Shown here: positions 45,146 to 56,047 of the stretch, piece by piece
Numbering within the stretch: position 1 is the first letter of the stretch
How the letters are laid out: each line of letters begins with the position of its first letter
Origin: Luteimonas rhizosphaericola
GTDB taxonomy: Bacteria; Pseudomonadota; Gammaproteobacteria; Xanthomonadales; Xanthomonadaceae
Length of the DNA stretch: 64,000 nucleotides
Assembly (NCBI RefSeq): GCF_029888045.1
Contig: NZ_JARXRN010000029.1
Location: 91,150-155,149, forward strand
Direction: 5' to 3'
The notes under the pieces: generated by a model
The model's database searches: none
What the model was told of the DNA's origin: nothing
What the model saw: only the letters and a program-made list of their open reading frames with translations
Program-made: the position numbers and the translations under genes

Positions 45146-46201
45146 TCAGTCGGTGCGCCGCGCGTGGACGGTGATCTCTTCGCGGTCGTGGTACAGCTGG
45201 CGCGCACGGACCGCGAGCGGCACCGCGGCGGAGTCCGCGAAGGCGTCCAGGCTGCGCCGGGTTTCCAGCCAGCGCTTCTTCATCGGCAGCTTGAGGTTGA
45301 AGATCGTCTGCCGGCACCAGCCCTCGCGCAGCCAGTCGCCCATGCGCCGGGCCACTCGCGCCGGCTGCTCGACCATGTCGCACACCATCCAGTCCAGCGG
45401 CCGTGGCGGCTGCCAGCGGAAGCCGTCCGCGCGCAGGTGTTCGACCCTTCCGGTGTCGAGCACGTGCTGGCGCAGCGGGCCGTTGTCGATCGCGGTCACC
45501 TGCAGCCCGTGTCGGGCCAGCACCCAGGTCCAGCCGCCCGGAGCGGCGCCGAGGTCGGCCGCGGTCATGCCGGGGCGCAGCCAGTCGCGGCGCTGGGCAT
45601 CGTCGAGCAGGCTGAGCAGCGCTTCCTCGAGCTTGAGCGCCGAGCGCGACGGCGCGTCGTGATGCAGCTTCAGCCGCGGCACGCCCAGCGGCCAGGGCGC
45701 GCTGGCGCCAGGATCGGACTCGGCGAGCAAGGCGTGGTCGCCGGCGACGAAACACACGTGGAGGCGGGTGGCGTTGGGCTGTTCGACGCCGGCGAGAAGC
45801 CCGCGCTTGCGCAGCGCCGGCCGCAGCGCGTTGCCGAAGCTGCGCGCCAGGCCCGAGAGCGGCTTGCCGGCGTCCGAGTCCGGATGCTCGACCCACAGCG
45901 TGCCGTAGGCGGGCGTGCGGTCCACGCGCAACGCCTCGAGCGCGGACACGATCGGGGCGATGCGGTCGCGCGGATCCAGTCCGCGCAGTTCGGCCAGCAG
46001 GCGAAGCGACTGCCGGGCGAACACCATGCTGCGCCAGGGCAGGTGCGTGGCCAGCGCCGGGTCGCCGACGAACAGCACGTAGCCGTCGCCGCGCGCGGTG
46101 CGGGCGTGGCCGTGCAGGCCCGCGTCTGCGGCGCGATCGCCGAGTTCCGCCGCCAGGTCCGGCTCGAAGCCGGCGCGGCAGTAGCACAGCAGGCCGTCCA
46201 C
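45146..46201 (-). CDS. rlmM: 23S rRNA (cytidine2498-2'-O)-methyltransferase RlmM
   Basis: This 351-residue enzyme has an N-terminal THUMP-like domain and an FTSJ-type SAM domain. Motifs are GLLCYCRAGFEPDLAAEL, HPDSDAGKPLSGLARSFGNA, the SAM loop ADLGAAPGGWTWVL, and the catalytic region FNLKLPMKKRWLETRRSLD. RlmM 2'-O-methylates C2498 of 23S rRNA. I chose the GTG at 46201 because the next residues match the family start; a GTG at 46228 would overlap the deaminase gene. Confidence 0.92.
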   Translation of the reverse strand: MDGLLCYCRAGFEPDLAAELGDRAADAGLHGHARTARGDGYVLFVGDPALATHLPWRSMVFARQSLRLLAELRGLDPRDRIAPIVSALEALRVDRTPAYGTLWVEHPDSDAGKPLSGLARSFGNALRPALRKRGLLAGVEQPNATRLHVCFVAGDHALLAESDPGASAPWPLGVPRLKLHHDAPSRSALKLEEALLSLLDDAQRRDWLRPGMTAADLGAAPGGWTWVLARHGLQVTAIDNGPLRQHVLDTGRVEHLRADGFRWQPPRPLDWMVCDMVEQPARVARRMGDWLREGWCRQTIFNLKLPMKKRWLETRRSLDAFADSAAVPLAVRARQLYHDREEITVHARRTD

Positions 46202-46211
46202 GCCGGGACGG

Positions 46212-46790
46212 TCAGTAGCTGCGGGCACCGGACTGGCCGTAGCGGCGCAGCACCTCGCGCGCGTCGTCGCGGTGCAGGTCGCGCACCACCTCGATCCCGC
46301 GCCGCGCCAGCTCGCCGATCCAGTCCGCGGGCAGGGGGCCTTCGTCGAATTCGGTGAGCGCTTCGACGTCCTCGGAGCGGGCGCCGATCAGCAGCCGGTC
46401 GATGCCGGCCCACACGGTCGCGCCGTAGCACTGGCAGCACGGTTGGGCCGAGGTCGCCAGCACGTAGCGGCCGACCACGTTGTCGTCCAGGTCGCGGTTC
46501 AGGCGCGCGCGGCCGAGCTGCTGCTGCGCCAGCATGCAGGCCATGGTCTCGGCGTGCGCCACCGAGCAGTGCTGCGGCAGCACGCGGTTGACGCCGATCG
46601 CCACGATCCGGTCGTCGGCCGCGTCGAACACCACCGCGCCGAACGGCCCGCCGCTGCACGCCTCGATGTTCAGGCGCGACAGCTCGATCGCCAGCGCCAC
46701 CTTGGCCTCGTCGCCGGGGTAGGCCCGCGCCGGATCGACCACGCCGTGGGCCCATTCGGGCAGGGCGAGCAGGACCTGGGCCGGCAGCAT
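46212..46790 (-). CDS. nucleoside deaminase, cytidine/deoxycytidylate (CDA) fold
   Basis: This 192-residue protein carries the zinc-dependent deaminase signature: HAE at residues 79-81 (catalytic Glu81) and PCCQC at 117-121 providing two Cys ligands. The N-terminal region ACSGGPFGAVVFD is typical of guanine- and nucleoside-deaminase branches. It may deaminate guanine or a modified nucleobase; tRNA adenosine deaminase (TadA) is a different branch but cannot be wholly excluded. Its start overlaps the lipoprotein stop (TGATG). Confidence 0.82.
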   Translation of the reverse strand: MLPAQVLLALPEWAHGVVDPARAYPGDEAKVALAIELSRLNIEACSGGPFGAVVFDAADDRIVAIGVNRVLPQHCSVAHAETMACMLAQQQLGRARLNRDLDDNVVGRYVLATSAQPCCQCYGATVWAGIDRLLIGARSEDVEALTEFDEGPLPADWIGELARRGIEVVRDLHRDDAREVLRRYGQSGARSY

Positions 46791-47169
46791 CAGCGGTCCA
46801 CCCGGATCGGGCCGTCGACGGCACGGCACTGGCCCTGCACGCAGTCGCAGGACTGGATGTCCTTCCAGCCGCAGACCGAGGCCATGCCGCTGCGTTCGCA
46901 CTCGGCGCGCACGGCCTCGGGATCCACGGTCGCGTCCTTGTTCACGCAGGCGGGGAAGTAGCCGCAGCAGTTGCCGACGTTCTTCACCTCGCAGTCGGCG
47001 GCCACGCGGCAGCTGGCGTCCGGCTCGGCGGCGGGCCCGCGCACGACCGGGGTCGCGGCGGGCGGCGGGCTGTCCGCTGCCGGCGGCGTGGCCGGCGCGC
47101 GCGGCGCGCAGGCGATCGCGCCGAGCAGCAGCGACAGGACGAGCAGGCTGGCGCGAAGTCGCATCGGCA

Positions 47170-47170
<1 letters not shown>
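46790..47170 (-). CDS. small Cys-rich probable lipoprotein of unknown function
   Basis: This 126-residue protein has an N-terminal hydrophobic segment ending LLGAIACAPRAP, a weak lipobox with Cys at about 21. A Pro/Ala linker follows, then a C-terminal module with ten cysteines. They include CRVAADCEVKNVGNCCGYFP and SGMASVCGWKDIQSCDCVQG. The module probably forms several disulfides; the family is unknown to me. The start is ambiguous between ATG at 47170 and 47164. The stop overlaps the deaminase start and the 47170 start overlaps the glnS stop, suggesting a coupled glnS-lipoprotein-deaminase transcript. Confidence 0.72.
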
Positions 47171-48939
<1,769 letters not shown>

Positions 48940-49001
48940 GGCGCGCGTGGGAGGCGAAAAAACACAGTGTAGCCGAGGCGCCTGAGAGGCCCCGGACCGT
49001 G

Positions 49002-49031
49002 CTGATCCGTGCACGCGGTATCGCCGATAAT
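49002..49031 (+). promoter_or_regulatory. sigma70-type promoter candidate before the GGDEF gene
   Basis: The -10 candidate GATAAT at 49026-49031 matches TATAAT in five of six bases. The best -35 is CTGATC at 49002-49007 with an 18-base spacer. It would give a leader of about 57 bases to the ATG at 49095, which has a strong AAGGAGA ribosome binding site. Confidence 0.45.
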
Positions 49032-49094
49032 GTGACGTCGGACAGGGTTCTGCCCGGCACGAAAGTTGCTTAACAGGTTGCGAAGGAGACATTC

Positions 49095-49211
49095 ATGCCC
49101 ATTGCCCACGCCAGCGCCGGTATCCCGGCCGCGCGGACGCCGCCCTGCTGCGGGCGCGCCGGGCGGTGGGTACGGGCACGCGTGGACGGGCCGCCGGGAG
49201 GTGGCAGCTGA
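49095..49211 (+). CDS. 38-codon ORF with strong ribosome binding site, overlapping the GGDEF start (leader peptide or frameshifted 5' end)
   Basis: An ATG at 49095 follows AAGGAGA at optimal spacing and opens a 38-residue reading frame (MPIAHASAGIPAARTPPCCG, then Gly/Arg/Pro-rich) ending at TGA 49209-49211. It has no similarity I recognise. It overlaps the first 46 bases of the GGDEF gene in another frame. The GGDEF gene's own GTG at 49166 has no good ribosome binding site. It may be a leader peptide that couples translation, or the true N-terminus of the GGDEF protein separated by a frameshift or assembly error. Confidence 0.35.
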   Translation: MPIAHASAGIPAARTPPCCGRAGRWVRARVDGPPGGGS

Positions 49212-51385
49212 GCGCCGGCGCGCGCGCGGCCGGCGGCGGGCGGCGCGAGGGCCTGATCGCGATCTGCCTGGTGCTGATGCTCGGGTTGTTCGCGGCGGCC
49301 GTCGCCGGCGGGCTGCCGGATCCGTCCGGGGTCCAGGTACAGGTGCAGCCGCTGGCGGATGCGCCACCTCCCGCGGACACACCCGCCGACGCCGAGTACC
49401 GGGCCGTGCGGCTGCGGTTCGACCTGCCACCGCGCACGCCCGGCTCGCGCTGGGTCGTGCGGCTGGAGCGCGAGGCCGTGGATGCGGTGTGGATGCAGCG
49501 CGACGGCTGGCGCAGCCCGACGCTGGGCTTCTTCCGCCCCGGCGCCGATACCGGCGTGCTGCCCAGCAGCTACCTGTTCGCGCTGCCGGCGGACTGGGTC
49601 GGGCCGGTCGAGGTCCAGCTGCACACCATCGGCGTACAGCGCCGGGCGCTGTATCCGGTGGTCATGGGCGAAGCCCAGGCCCTGCAGCTGGAGCAGTACG
49701 GTATCGCCGCCAGCGCGATGATCTACGCCAGCCTGTTCACCATCGGGCTGCTGGCGCTGGCGCTGTTTTCGGCGGCGCGCGACCGCATGTTCCTTGCCCT
49801 GTTCGCCTTTACCGGGGTTGCGCTGCTGGCGCTGTCGGCAGTCAACGGCCACCTGTACCAGCTGCCGGTGCTGCGGGGATTCGCGTTCTGGCGCACGCAG
49901 GGCGTGATCGCACTGGTGATGCTGCTGTGTGCGGCGTGGCTGCAGATGCTGCTCCAGTACGCCGGCCTCGCGCAGCGGCGCGCGCGCTGGAAGCCGCTCG
50001 TCGACGGCGTGTCGCTGGCGCTGGTGGCGCTGGTGGCGCTCTGCCTGCTCAATCTGCCGCAGGTCTCGCGCGTGCTGGCGACCGGACAGGTGGTGCCGTT
50101 CGCGATCGCGCTGGGGCTCGGCCTGGTGCTGCTGGGCGACGCGGCGCGGCGGCGCACGCTGATGGCGTTGCCGCTGGCGGCGCTCGCGGTGCTGGTGCTG
50201 GCCGGGGTGCTGGTGCTGGAACTGTCCAGCCGCGGCCACCTGCTCGACGGCGTGCTGGTGCGTTACGGCTACCAGCTGGCGATCGTGGTCGGGGTCGCGA
50301 TCCTGGCGGTCGGCCTGGTGGGGCGGATCGGCGAGTACCGGCAGCAGCGCGACCGCGAGCAGCTCGAGCGCGCGGACAGCGAGCGGCGGATGCAGCGCGA
50401 AGCCGCGCGCGCGGGATTGTCGTCGGAACTGCAGACGCGGTTGCGCACGCTGCCCGCGGGCGACATCCCGTGGACCGCGTTCCGCCTGCTGATCGAGCGG
50501 CTCCTGCCGCTGATGGAGGTCGAGCGCTGCATCGTCGTCACCCAGGGCTACCATGGCCAGGATGCGCTGCTGGTCGAGCCGGTGGCCGACACCGATACCG
50601 TCCGCAGCCAGCTCGGCCGCCGGCAGCTGGCGCTCAAGCGCCAGGCCGCCAACGGCATTCCGCTGCAGCAGCCGGTGACCGAAGCCGGCGCGCCGTCGGT
50701 GCTGGCGATCGAGGCGGTGGTGCCGCTGCAGATCCGGGCGCCGGCGTGGGGCGCGCTGCTGCTGCAGCGCCGCGGCGCGGACGGATTCACCACCGAAGAG
50801 CTGGCCCTGGCTGGCGATTTCGCGCGCCAGACCCTGCAGCAGATCGACCAGGCGATGGCCGCGGTGCAGCTCCGGCAGTCGGCCGAGCTCGACGCGCTGA
50901 CCGGAAGCTTCAACCGCCGCACCATCGACCAGTGGCTGGCGCGCAGCTTCGCCGAGGGCGCGCGCTCGGGCCAGCCGGTGTCGGTGCTGTTCCTCGACCT
51001 GGATCATTTCAAGTCGATCAACGACCGTCACGGCCATGCCTGCGGCGACGCCGCATTGCGCGAGGTGGCGCTGGCGCTGCGCGGGGCGCTGCAGGAGGGC
51101 GACCTGTTCGGCCGCTACGGCGGCGAGGAATTCATCGTCATCCTGCCCGGTCGCAACGGCGCCGCCGCGCGCATGGTGGCCGAGCAGCTGCGCATGGCGG
51201 TCGACGACCTGCGCCCCGACTGCAACGGCCAGGTGCTGCACCTGACGGTGAGCGTGGGCGTGGCCACGCGGCTGGAGCGCGAGGACACGCCCGAGGCCAC
51301 GCTCGAGCGCGCCGACCGCGCGCTGTATTCGGCCAAGGCGGCCGGGCGCAACTGCGTGCAGGTGGCGCCCGCGGTCTTCCGCTGA
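49166..51385 (+). CDS. membrane diguanylate cyclase with 7TM sensor domain
   Basis: The protein has 739 residues with an N-terminal hydrophobic signal (about 29-49) and a periplasmic beta-rich domain (about 50-175). A seven-helix 7TMR-DISM-like region (about 180-390), a GAF-like linker and a C-terminal GGDEF domain follow. The active site is GGEEF at residues 652-656, and [17 protein letters not shown] precedes it. The inhibitory I-site RxxD is replaced by QEGD, so product inhibition is probably lost. It makes cyclic di-GMP. The GTG start at 49166 is uncertain (see overlapping ORF). Confidence 0.85.
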   Translation: MGTGTRGRAAGRWQLSAGARAAGGGRREGLIAICLVLMLGLFAAAVAGGLPDPSGVQVQVQPLADAPPPADTPADAEYRAVRLRFDLPPRTPGSRWVVRLEREAVDAVWMQRDGWRSPTLGFFRPGADTGVLPSSYLFALPADWVGPVEVQLHTIGVQRRALYPVVMGEAQALQLEQYGIAASAMIYASLFTIGLLALALFSAARDRMFLALFAFTGVALLALSAVNGHLYQLPVLRGFAFWRTQGVIALVMLLCAAWLQMLLQYAGLAQRRARWKPLVDGVSLALVALVALCLLNLPQVSRVLATGQVVPFAIALGLGLVLLGDAARRRTLMALPLAALAVLVLAGVLVLELSSRGHLLDGVLVRYGYQLAIVVGVAILAVGLVGRIGEYRQQRDREQLERADSERRMQREAARAGLSSELQTRLRTLPAGDIPWTAFRLLIERLLPLMEVERCIVVTQGYHGQDALLVEPVADTDTVRSQLGRRQLALKRQAANGIPLQQPVTEAGAPSVLAIEAVVPLQIRAPAWGALLLQRRGADGFTTEELALAGDFARQTLQQIDQAMAAVQLRQSAELDALTGSFNRRTIDQWLARSFAEGARSGQPVSVLFLDLDHFKSINDRHGHACGDAALREVALALRGALQEGDLFGRYGGEEFIVILPGRNGAAARMVAEQLRMAVDDLRPDCNGQVLHLTVSVGVATRLEREDTPEATLERADRALYSAKAAGRNCVQVAPAVFR

Positions 51386-51455
51386 CGCGCTGCGTGGCCG
51401 GTTGAAGTCGGCGCGTCGCGGCCGCACATCACCAGGCCCCCCGCGGAGAGCCGTC

Positions 51456-52103
51456 ATGATCGGAATCGGAGCCTGGAAGCAGCGCCTGCCGGCGCCTGGC
51501 GAAGCGTTGCCGGGACGCCACGAGCCCCTGCCGCTGCACAACCGGCACCACGTGCTCGGCACGCCGCTGCAGGACGCCTTCGAGGGCCTGGCGCGGGTGC
51601 AGTTCGGCATGGGCTGCTTCTGGGGTGCGGAACGGGCGTTCTGGTCGCTGCCGGGCGTGGTCACGACCGCGGTCGGCTACGCCGGCGGCCAGACCCCGAA
51701 CCCGACCTACCGCGAGGTGTGCTCGGGCCAGACCGGGCACGCGGAAGTGGTGCTGGTGATCTTCGATCCGGCGAAACTGCCGTTCGAGACCCTGCTGCAG
51801 ACCTTCTGGGAACGGCACGACCCCACCCAGGGCATGCGCCAGGGCAACGACACCGGCACCCAGTACCGCTCGGCGATCTACAGCGACACGCCGGAGCAGC
51901 ACGCGCTCGCGCTGCGCAGCCGCGATGCCTACCAGGCGCGGCTTCGCGAGGCGGGCCACGGCGCCATCACCACCGAGATCGTCCAACCCGCGCCCCCGTT
52001 CTATTACGCCGAGGACGAGCACCAACAGTACCTGTCCAAGCACCCGGGCGGCTACTGCGGGCTCGGCGGCACGGGCGTGAGCTGCCCGGTGGGGCTGGGC
52101 TGA
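51456..52103 (+). CDS. msrA: peptide methionine sulfoxide reductase MsrA
   Basis: This 215-residue enzyme reduces S-epimer methionine sulfoxide in oxidised proteins. The catalytic Cys is residue 54 in [14 protein letters not shown]. Family blocks follow: [45 protein letters not shown] and [16 protein letters not shown]-terminal Cys pair ([13 protein letters not shown]) may recycle the active site. The ATG at 51456 follows GCGGAGAGCC. It lies in a region rich in oxidative-stress genes. Confidence 0.96.
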   Translation: MIGIGAWKQRLPAPGEALPGRHEPLPLHNRHHVLGTPLQDAFEGLARVQFGMGCFWGAERAFWSLPGVVTTAVGYAGGQTPNPTYREVCSGQTGHAEVVLVIFDPAKLPFETLLQTFWERHDPTQGMRQGNDTGTQYRSAIYSDTPEQHALALRSRDAYQARLREAGHGAITTEIVQPAPPFYYAEDEHQQYLSKHPGGYCGLGGTGVSCPVGLG

Positions 52104-52136
52104 CCGCAGCGGCGCAGGCGCGCCGGCCCGGCCGGA

Positions 52137-52784
52137 TCAGGGCAGCACTTCGATCGAGCAGGCGTACACCAGCTCGCAGGCGCCGTTGCCGCGATCGTCG
52201 CGGCGCAGCGAACTGCGCCAGCGCCAGCCGTCTCCGGTGTCGGCCTCCACCAGCCAGCCGCGGATGCGCACCCGGTCGTCGGTCCGGACCCGGCGTAACG
52301 ATCGCGCCGCGGCCGCATCGGCCGGGATGATGTGCATGTTCGCGCTGCTGCGCACGAGTTCCTCGAGCGGCAGCGGCGGGTCGCCGGCCCAGCGGTAGTG
52401 GTACCAGCGCGACGACTGGCGGATCTGCAGCCGTTCGAGCACGGCCTCCTCGCGCATCCGTTCCCAGCCCAGGGCCAGGTCCGTCGGCGAGAACGCCGCC
52501 TCGCGCCCGAGGCGGTAGTCCTCGCGCGACAGCACCCGCGCATCGATCCGGAAGCCCGCCAGGGGCGTGAGCGTGCCGGCTTCGAGCCGGAACGGCACCA
52601 GCCCGCGCGGCACGTCGGTCTGCAGTGGCCCGTCGGCCGGATCGCGCCCGGCCGGGGGTGGGCAGGCGAGGGTGGTCCCGGAAGCCGCCGCCGGTGCGTC
52701 CGGCTGGCGCGGCGAATAAGGCGAGTACCACCAGCCGAGCGCGCCGAGCAGCAGCCCGGCCACCGCCACCCTGCGCAGCGCCAT
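52137..52784 (-). CDS. hypothetical membrane-anchored or secreted protein
   Basis: This 215-residue protein has an N-terminal hydrophobic segment (about residues 5-21, VAVAGLLLGALGWWY). A Trp/Arg-rich region follows with no enzyme motif I know. Distinct stretches are LVPFRLEAGTLTPLAGF, ALGWERMREEAVLERLQIRQ, WYHYRWAGDPPLP and DDRVRIRGWLVEAD. The alternation of hydrophobic and charged residues suggests a folded periplasmic beta domain anchored by one helix. It is 3 bp after rnk. Its function is unknown to me. Confidence 0.72.
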   Translation of the reverse strand: MALRRVAVAGLLLGALGWWYSPYSPRQPDAPAAASGTTLACPPPAGRDPADGPLQTDVPRGLVPFRLEAGTLTPLAGFRIDARVLSREDYRLGREAAFSPTDLALGWERMREEAVLERLQIRQSSRWYHYRWAGDPPLPLEELVRSSANMHIIPADAAAARSLRRVRTDDRVRIRGWLVEADTGDGWRWRSSLRRDDRGNGACELVYACSIEVLP

Positions 52785-52787
52785 CGG

Positions 52788-53195
52788 TCAGGCCGCGGGC
52801 TGGACGCCGGTGACGCGCAGGCGCAGGGTGCGGCCCTGCGGCGTGGCCCAGTCGATCGACTGGCCGACCGACAGGCCGAGCAGCGCGCTGCCGACCGGCG
52901 CGAGCACCGAGATCCGCCCGGCGCCGACGTCGGCCTCGTGCGGGAACACCAGGGTGAGCTCGTGGCGTTCGCCGGAATGCTCGTCGATGCATTCCACGCG
53001 CGCATGCATGCCGACCACGTCCGCCGGCATCTCGGCGTCGTCGACGACCTCGGCACGCGCGAGTTCGCCGATCAGTGCATCGGCGGCCGGGTCGTGCTGC
53101 CACTGCGGCGATTCGAGCAGGGCGTCCAGGCGCGCGGCGTCGCGGCGCGAGATGCGGATCGAGGGGGGCAGGCCGCTGGTGGGCTGGGTGGTCAT
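52788..53195 (-). CDS. rnk: Rnk-like GreA/GreB-family regulator
   Basis: This 135-residue protein has a short N-terminal helical region (PPSIRISRRDAARLDALLES) and a GreA/GreB-type C-terminal domain (FPHEADVGAGRISVLAPVGSALLG, IDWATPQGRTLRLRV). This is the size and layout of Rnk, the regulator of nucleoside diphosphate kinase that binds RNA polymerase but lacks GreA anti-arrest activity. The start is ATG at 53195. It is 3 bp upstream of the unknown gene at 52137-52784. Confidence 0.88.
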   Translation of the reverse strand: MTTQPTSGLPPSIRISRRDAARLDALLESPQWQHDPAADALIGELARAEVVDDAEMPADVVGMHARVECIDEHSGERHELTLVFPHEADVGAGRISVLAPVGSALLGLSVGQSIDWATPQGRTLRLRVTGVQPAA

Positions 53196-53235
53196 GGCAT
53201 CGGAACTCCGGTCGGGGCGGCGCATACCGCGCGCG

Positions 53236-53259
53236 CAAAGAAAAACGGACGGCGCGTCC
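53236..53259 (-). terminator. intrinsic terminator downstream of oxyR
   Basis: On the minus strand, GGACG and CGTCC pair around a three-base loop, and the transcript then reads GTTTTTCTTTG. It lies about 75 bases after the oxyR stop, so it probably ends the ahpC-ahpF-oxyR transcript. The stem is short (5 bp) but the U-tract is clear. Confidence 0.55.
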
Positions 53260-53333
53260 AACGCGTCGCCCGCTGTGGTGAGGCCTACCGTAGCGCCGCA
53301 CGCGCGGCGCTTCAAGGGGGGCGCAGGCCCGGT

Positions 53334-54287
53334 TCAGAGCATGTCGGGCGGGGGCGCCTCGGCCGCCGCGGCCGCCACGTCGGGCACGCCAGCGAGCAGC
53401 GCGGGCGGCAGGTCGCGGAAGGTGTCGGCAAGCCGCATGAGGAAGCCCGCCATGGCCGAACTGCGTCGCCAGAACATCGCGATCTCGCGGCTGGGCCGGG
53501 AGTCGCTGAAGCCGAGCAGGCGGATGCTCGGGGGATGCGCGACGGGCGGCTGCACCGCCAGCGCCGGCAACAGGGTGATGCCGACGTTGGCGGCTACCAT
53601 CTGCCGCAGCGTCTCGAGGCTGGTCGCGCGGAACTCCGTGGTCTCGTGCGCGCCGGCGAGCTGGCACACGTCCAGCGTCTGCCGCCGCAGGCAGTGCCCG
53701 TCCTCGAGCAGCAGCAGGTGCTCGTTGGCCAGCTCGTCGACGGCGAGCGCGCGACGGCCGGCGAGCCGGTGGCGTTCGGGCACCGCGAGCAGGAACGGCT
53801 CCTCGAACAGGAACTCGTGGTGCAGCTGGTCGTCGAGCACCGGCAGCGCGAGGATCGCCGCGTCCAGGCGCCCGTCGCGCAGGCGGGCGAGCAGTTCGTC
53901 GCTCTTCTCCTCCACCAGCAGCAGCTGCAGGTCGGGGAAGCGACTGCGGACGCCGGGGATCACGTGCGGCAGCAGGTAGGGGCCGAGGGTCGGGAAGATG
54001 CCGAGCCGTACGCTGCCGGCTTCGGGCCGCTGGCTGCGGCGCGCGGCCTCCTTCATCTGTTCCACTTCGGCGACCACGCGCCGCGCGCGCTCGACGATCT
54101 CCACCCCGACCGGGGTCAGCATCACCTTGCGCGGCGCGCGTTCCACCAGGGCCACGCCGAGTTCGTCCTCCAGCTTGCGCAGCTGCGTGGACAGCGTCGG
54201 CTGGCTGACGAAGCTGGCCGCCGCCGCGCGGCCGAAATGGCGGTGGTCCGCGACCGCGATCAGGTAGCGCAGGTCGCGGAGGTTCAC
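53334..54287 (-). CDS. oxyR: hydrogen peroxide-sensing regulator OxyR
   Basis: This 317-residue LysR-family regulator has the N-terminal winged helix MNLRDLRYLIAVADHRHFG and ASFVSQPTLSTQLRKLEDEL. The redox cysteines are exactly C199 and C208 (GHCLRRQTLDVC), matching E. coli OxyR, so the peroxide-sensing disulfide is conserved. It would activate ahpC-ahpF and its own operon on oxidation. It lies 4 bp after ahpF. An ahpC-ahpF-oxyR order is known in Xanthomonas. An OxyR-like operator is upstream of ahpC. Confidence 0.95.
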   Translation of the reverse strand: MNLRDLRYLIAVADHRHFGRAAAASFVSQPTLSTQLRKLEDELGVALVERAPRKVMLTPVGVEIVERARRVVAEVEQMKEAARRSQRPEAGSVRLGIFPTLGPYLLPHVIPGVRSRFPDLQLLLVEEKSDELLARLRDGRLDAAILALPVLDDQLHHEFLFEEPFLLAVPERHRLAGRRALAVDELANEHLLLLEDGHCLRRQTLDVCQLAGAHETTEFRATSLETLRQMVAANVGITLLPALAVQPPVAHPPSIRLLGFSDSRPSREIAMFWRRSSAMAGFLMRLADTFRDLPPALLAGVPDVAAAAAEAPPPDML

Positions 54288-54291
54288 CGGG

Positions 54292-55881
54292 TCAGGCCGC
54301 GTGGGCCTCGGCCACCGGGGCCGGCGCCGTGCTGCGGATCAGGTGGTCGAACGCGGCCAGCGCCGCCTTGGACCCTTCGCCCATCGCGATCACGATCTGC
54401 TTGTACGGCACCGTGGTGCAGTCGCCGGCCGCGAACACCCCCGCCACGCTGGTCTGGCCGCGGTCGTCGACCACGATCTCGGCACGCGGGGACAGCGCCA
54501 CCGTGCCTTCCAGCCATTCGGTATTGGGCAGCAGGCCGATCTGCACGAACACGCCCTCCAGCGCCAGCCGGTGTGCATCGCCGCCGACGCGGTCGCGGTA
54601 CACCAGGCCGGTGACCTTGCCGCCGTCGCCGAGCACCTCGGTGGTCTGCGCGCTGGTGATGATGCGCACGTTCTCCAGGCTGCGCAGCTTGCGCTGCAGC
54701 ACTTCGTCCGCGCGCAGGCGGGCGTCGAACTCGATCAGGGTGACGTGCGCGACGATGCCGGCCAGGTCGATCGCGGCTTCGACCCCGGAGTTGCCGCCGC
54801 CGATCACCGCCACCCGCTTGCCCTTGAACAGCGGGCCGTCGCAGTGCGGGCAGTAGGCCACGCCCCGGTTGCGATACTGGTCCTCGCCGGGGACGCCCAT
54901 CTGCCGCCAGCGCGCACCGGTGGAGAGCACGACCGTCTTCGACTTCAGGCTGGCGCCGTTCTCCAGCTTCACCTCGACCAGGCCGTCGGCGCCGGCAGGC
55001 ACCAGCGCGGTCGCGCGCTGCAGGTTCATCACGTCCACGTCGTAGTCGCGCACGTGCTGTTCGAGCTGGGCAGCGAGCTTCGGGCCCTCGGTGTGCGCGA
55101 CCGAAATGAAGTTCTCGATCGCCATCGTGTCCAGCACCTGGCCGCCGAAGCGCTCGGCCGCCACGCCGGTGCGAATGCCCTTGCGCGCGGCGTAGATCGC
55201 GGCCGCGGTGCCGGCCGGGCCGCCGCCCACCACCAGCACGTCGAACGGATCCTTGCGCGCGATCGCGTCGGCCTCGCGCTTCGCGGCGCCGGTGTCGAGC
55301 CGGGCGACGATCTGCTCCAGGCTCATGCGCCCCTGGTCGAACAGTTCGCCATTGAGGAAGATCGACGGCACCGACATCACCGCGCGCGCGGACACCTCGT
55401 CCTGGAACAGGGCGCCGTCGATGGCGACGTGCGAGATGTTCGGGTTCAGCACCGCGGCCAGGTTGAGCGCCTGGACCACGTCCGGGCAGTTCTGGCAGCT
55501 GAGCGAGTAGTAGGTCTCGAAGCGATACTCGCCTTCCAGTGCGCGCACCTGGTCCAGCAGCGCCGGCGCGGCCTTGGAGGGATGGCCGCCGACCTGCAGC
55601 AGGGCCAGCACCAGCGAGGTGAACTCGTGCCCCATCGGCAGGCCGGCGAAACGCAGCCGGACGTCGTGGCCGGGGGAGGTGAGCGCGAAGGAAGGCGTGC
55701 GCTCGCCGTCGTCGCGACGCACTTCGACGGTCACCTTGTCCGACTGCGCGCGGATGTCCTCGAGCAGTTCGAGCAGTTCGCGCGACTTCGCGCCGTCGTC
55801 GACGGACGCGATGATCGCGACCGGACGCTGCAGGCGTTCGAGATAGCCCTTGAGCTGGGCCTTGAGGTCGTGGTCGAGCAT
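54292..55881 (-). CDS. ahpF: alkyl hydroperoxide reductase flavoprotein subunit AhpF
   Basis: This 529-residue FAD/NADH enzyme recharges AhpC. The N-terminal thioredoxin-fold domain has the redox pair C129/C132 (LSCQNCPD), and the TrxR-like part has C344/C347 (YCPHCDG). FAD motifs are [21 protein letters not shown] and [16 protein letters not shown]; the NAD motif is [16 protein letters not shown]. Positions match E. coli AhpF. The 166 bp between ahpC and this gene hold a 16-bp inverted repeat. It starts at ATG 55881. Confidence 0.97.
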   Translation of the reverse strand: MLDHDLKAQLKGYLERLQRPVAIIASVDDGAKSRELLELLEDIRAQSDKVTVEVRRDDGERTPSFALTSPGHDVRLRFAGLPMGHEFTSLVLALLQVGGHPSKAAPALLDQVRALEGEYRFETYYSLSCQNCPDVVQALNLAAVLNPNISHVAIDGALFQDEVSARAVMSVPSIFLNGELFDQGRMSLEQIVARLDTGAAKREADAIARKDPFDVLVVGGGPAGTAAAIYAARKGIRTGVAAERFGGQVLDTMAIENFISVAHTEGPKLAAQLEQHVRDYDVDVMNLQRATALVPAGADGLVEVKLENGASLKSKTVVLSTGARWRQMGVPGEDQYRNRGVAYCPHCDGPLFKGKRVAVIGGGNSGVEAAIDLAGIVAHVTLIEFDARLRADEVLQRKLRSLENVRIITSAQTTEVLGDGGKVTGLVYRDRVGGDAHRLALEGVFVQIGLLPNTEWLEGTVALSPRAEIVVDDRGQTSVAGVFAAGDCTTVPYKQIVIAMGEGSKAALAAFDHLIRSTAPAPVAEAHAA

Positions 55882-55910
55882 GGAGCGGCTCCTGGGGGAG
55901 GGGCGGCGGA

Positions 55911-56003
55911 AGCGGACCGGAGCCGACGCGGGCCGTCGCTGGCCGGCGGCGTGGGGAGGAAGGGCGGCCGGGTGGCTGGGCCGCGCATCGGCTCCGGTCC
56001 GCT
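55911..56003 (-). repeat. perfect 16-bp inverted repeat between ahpC and ahpF
   Basis: The arms AGCGGACCGGAGCCGA (55911-55926) and TCGGCTCCGGTCCGCT (55988-56003) are perfectly complementary around a 61-base loop, inside the transcribed gap of the ahpC-ahpF operon. This would form a very stable RNA hairpin. It may lower ahpF relative to ahpC by partial termination or by protecting the upstream ahpC RNA from 3' decay. No T-tract follows it. Confidence 0.75.
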
Positions 56004-56047
56004 CCCGCGCCGCACGGGGCGGCACGGGGCGGGGGCGGTACGGTGGG

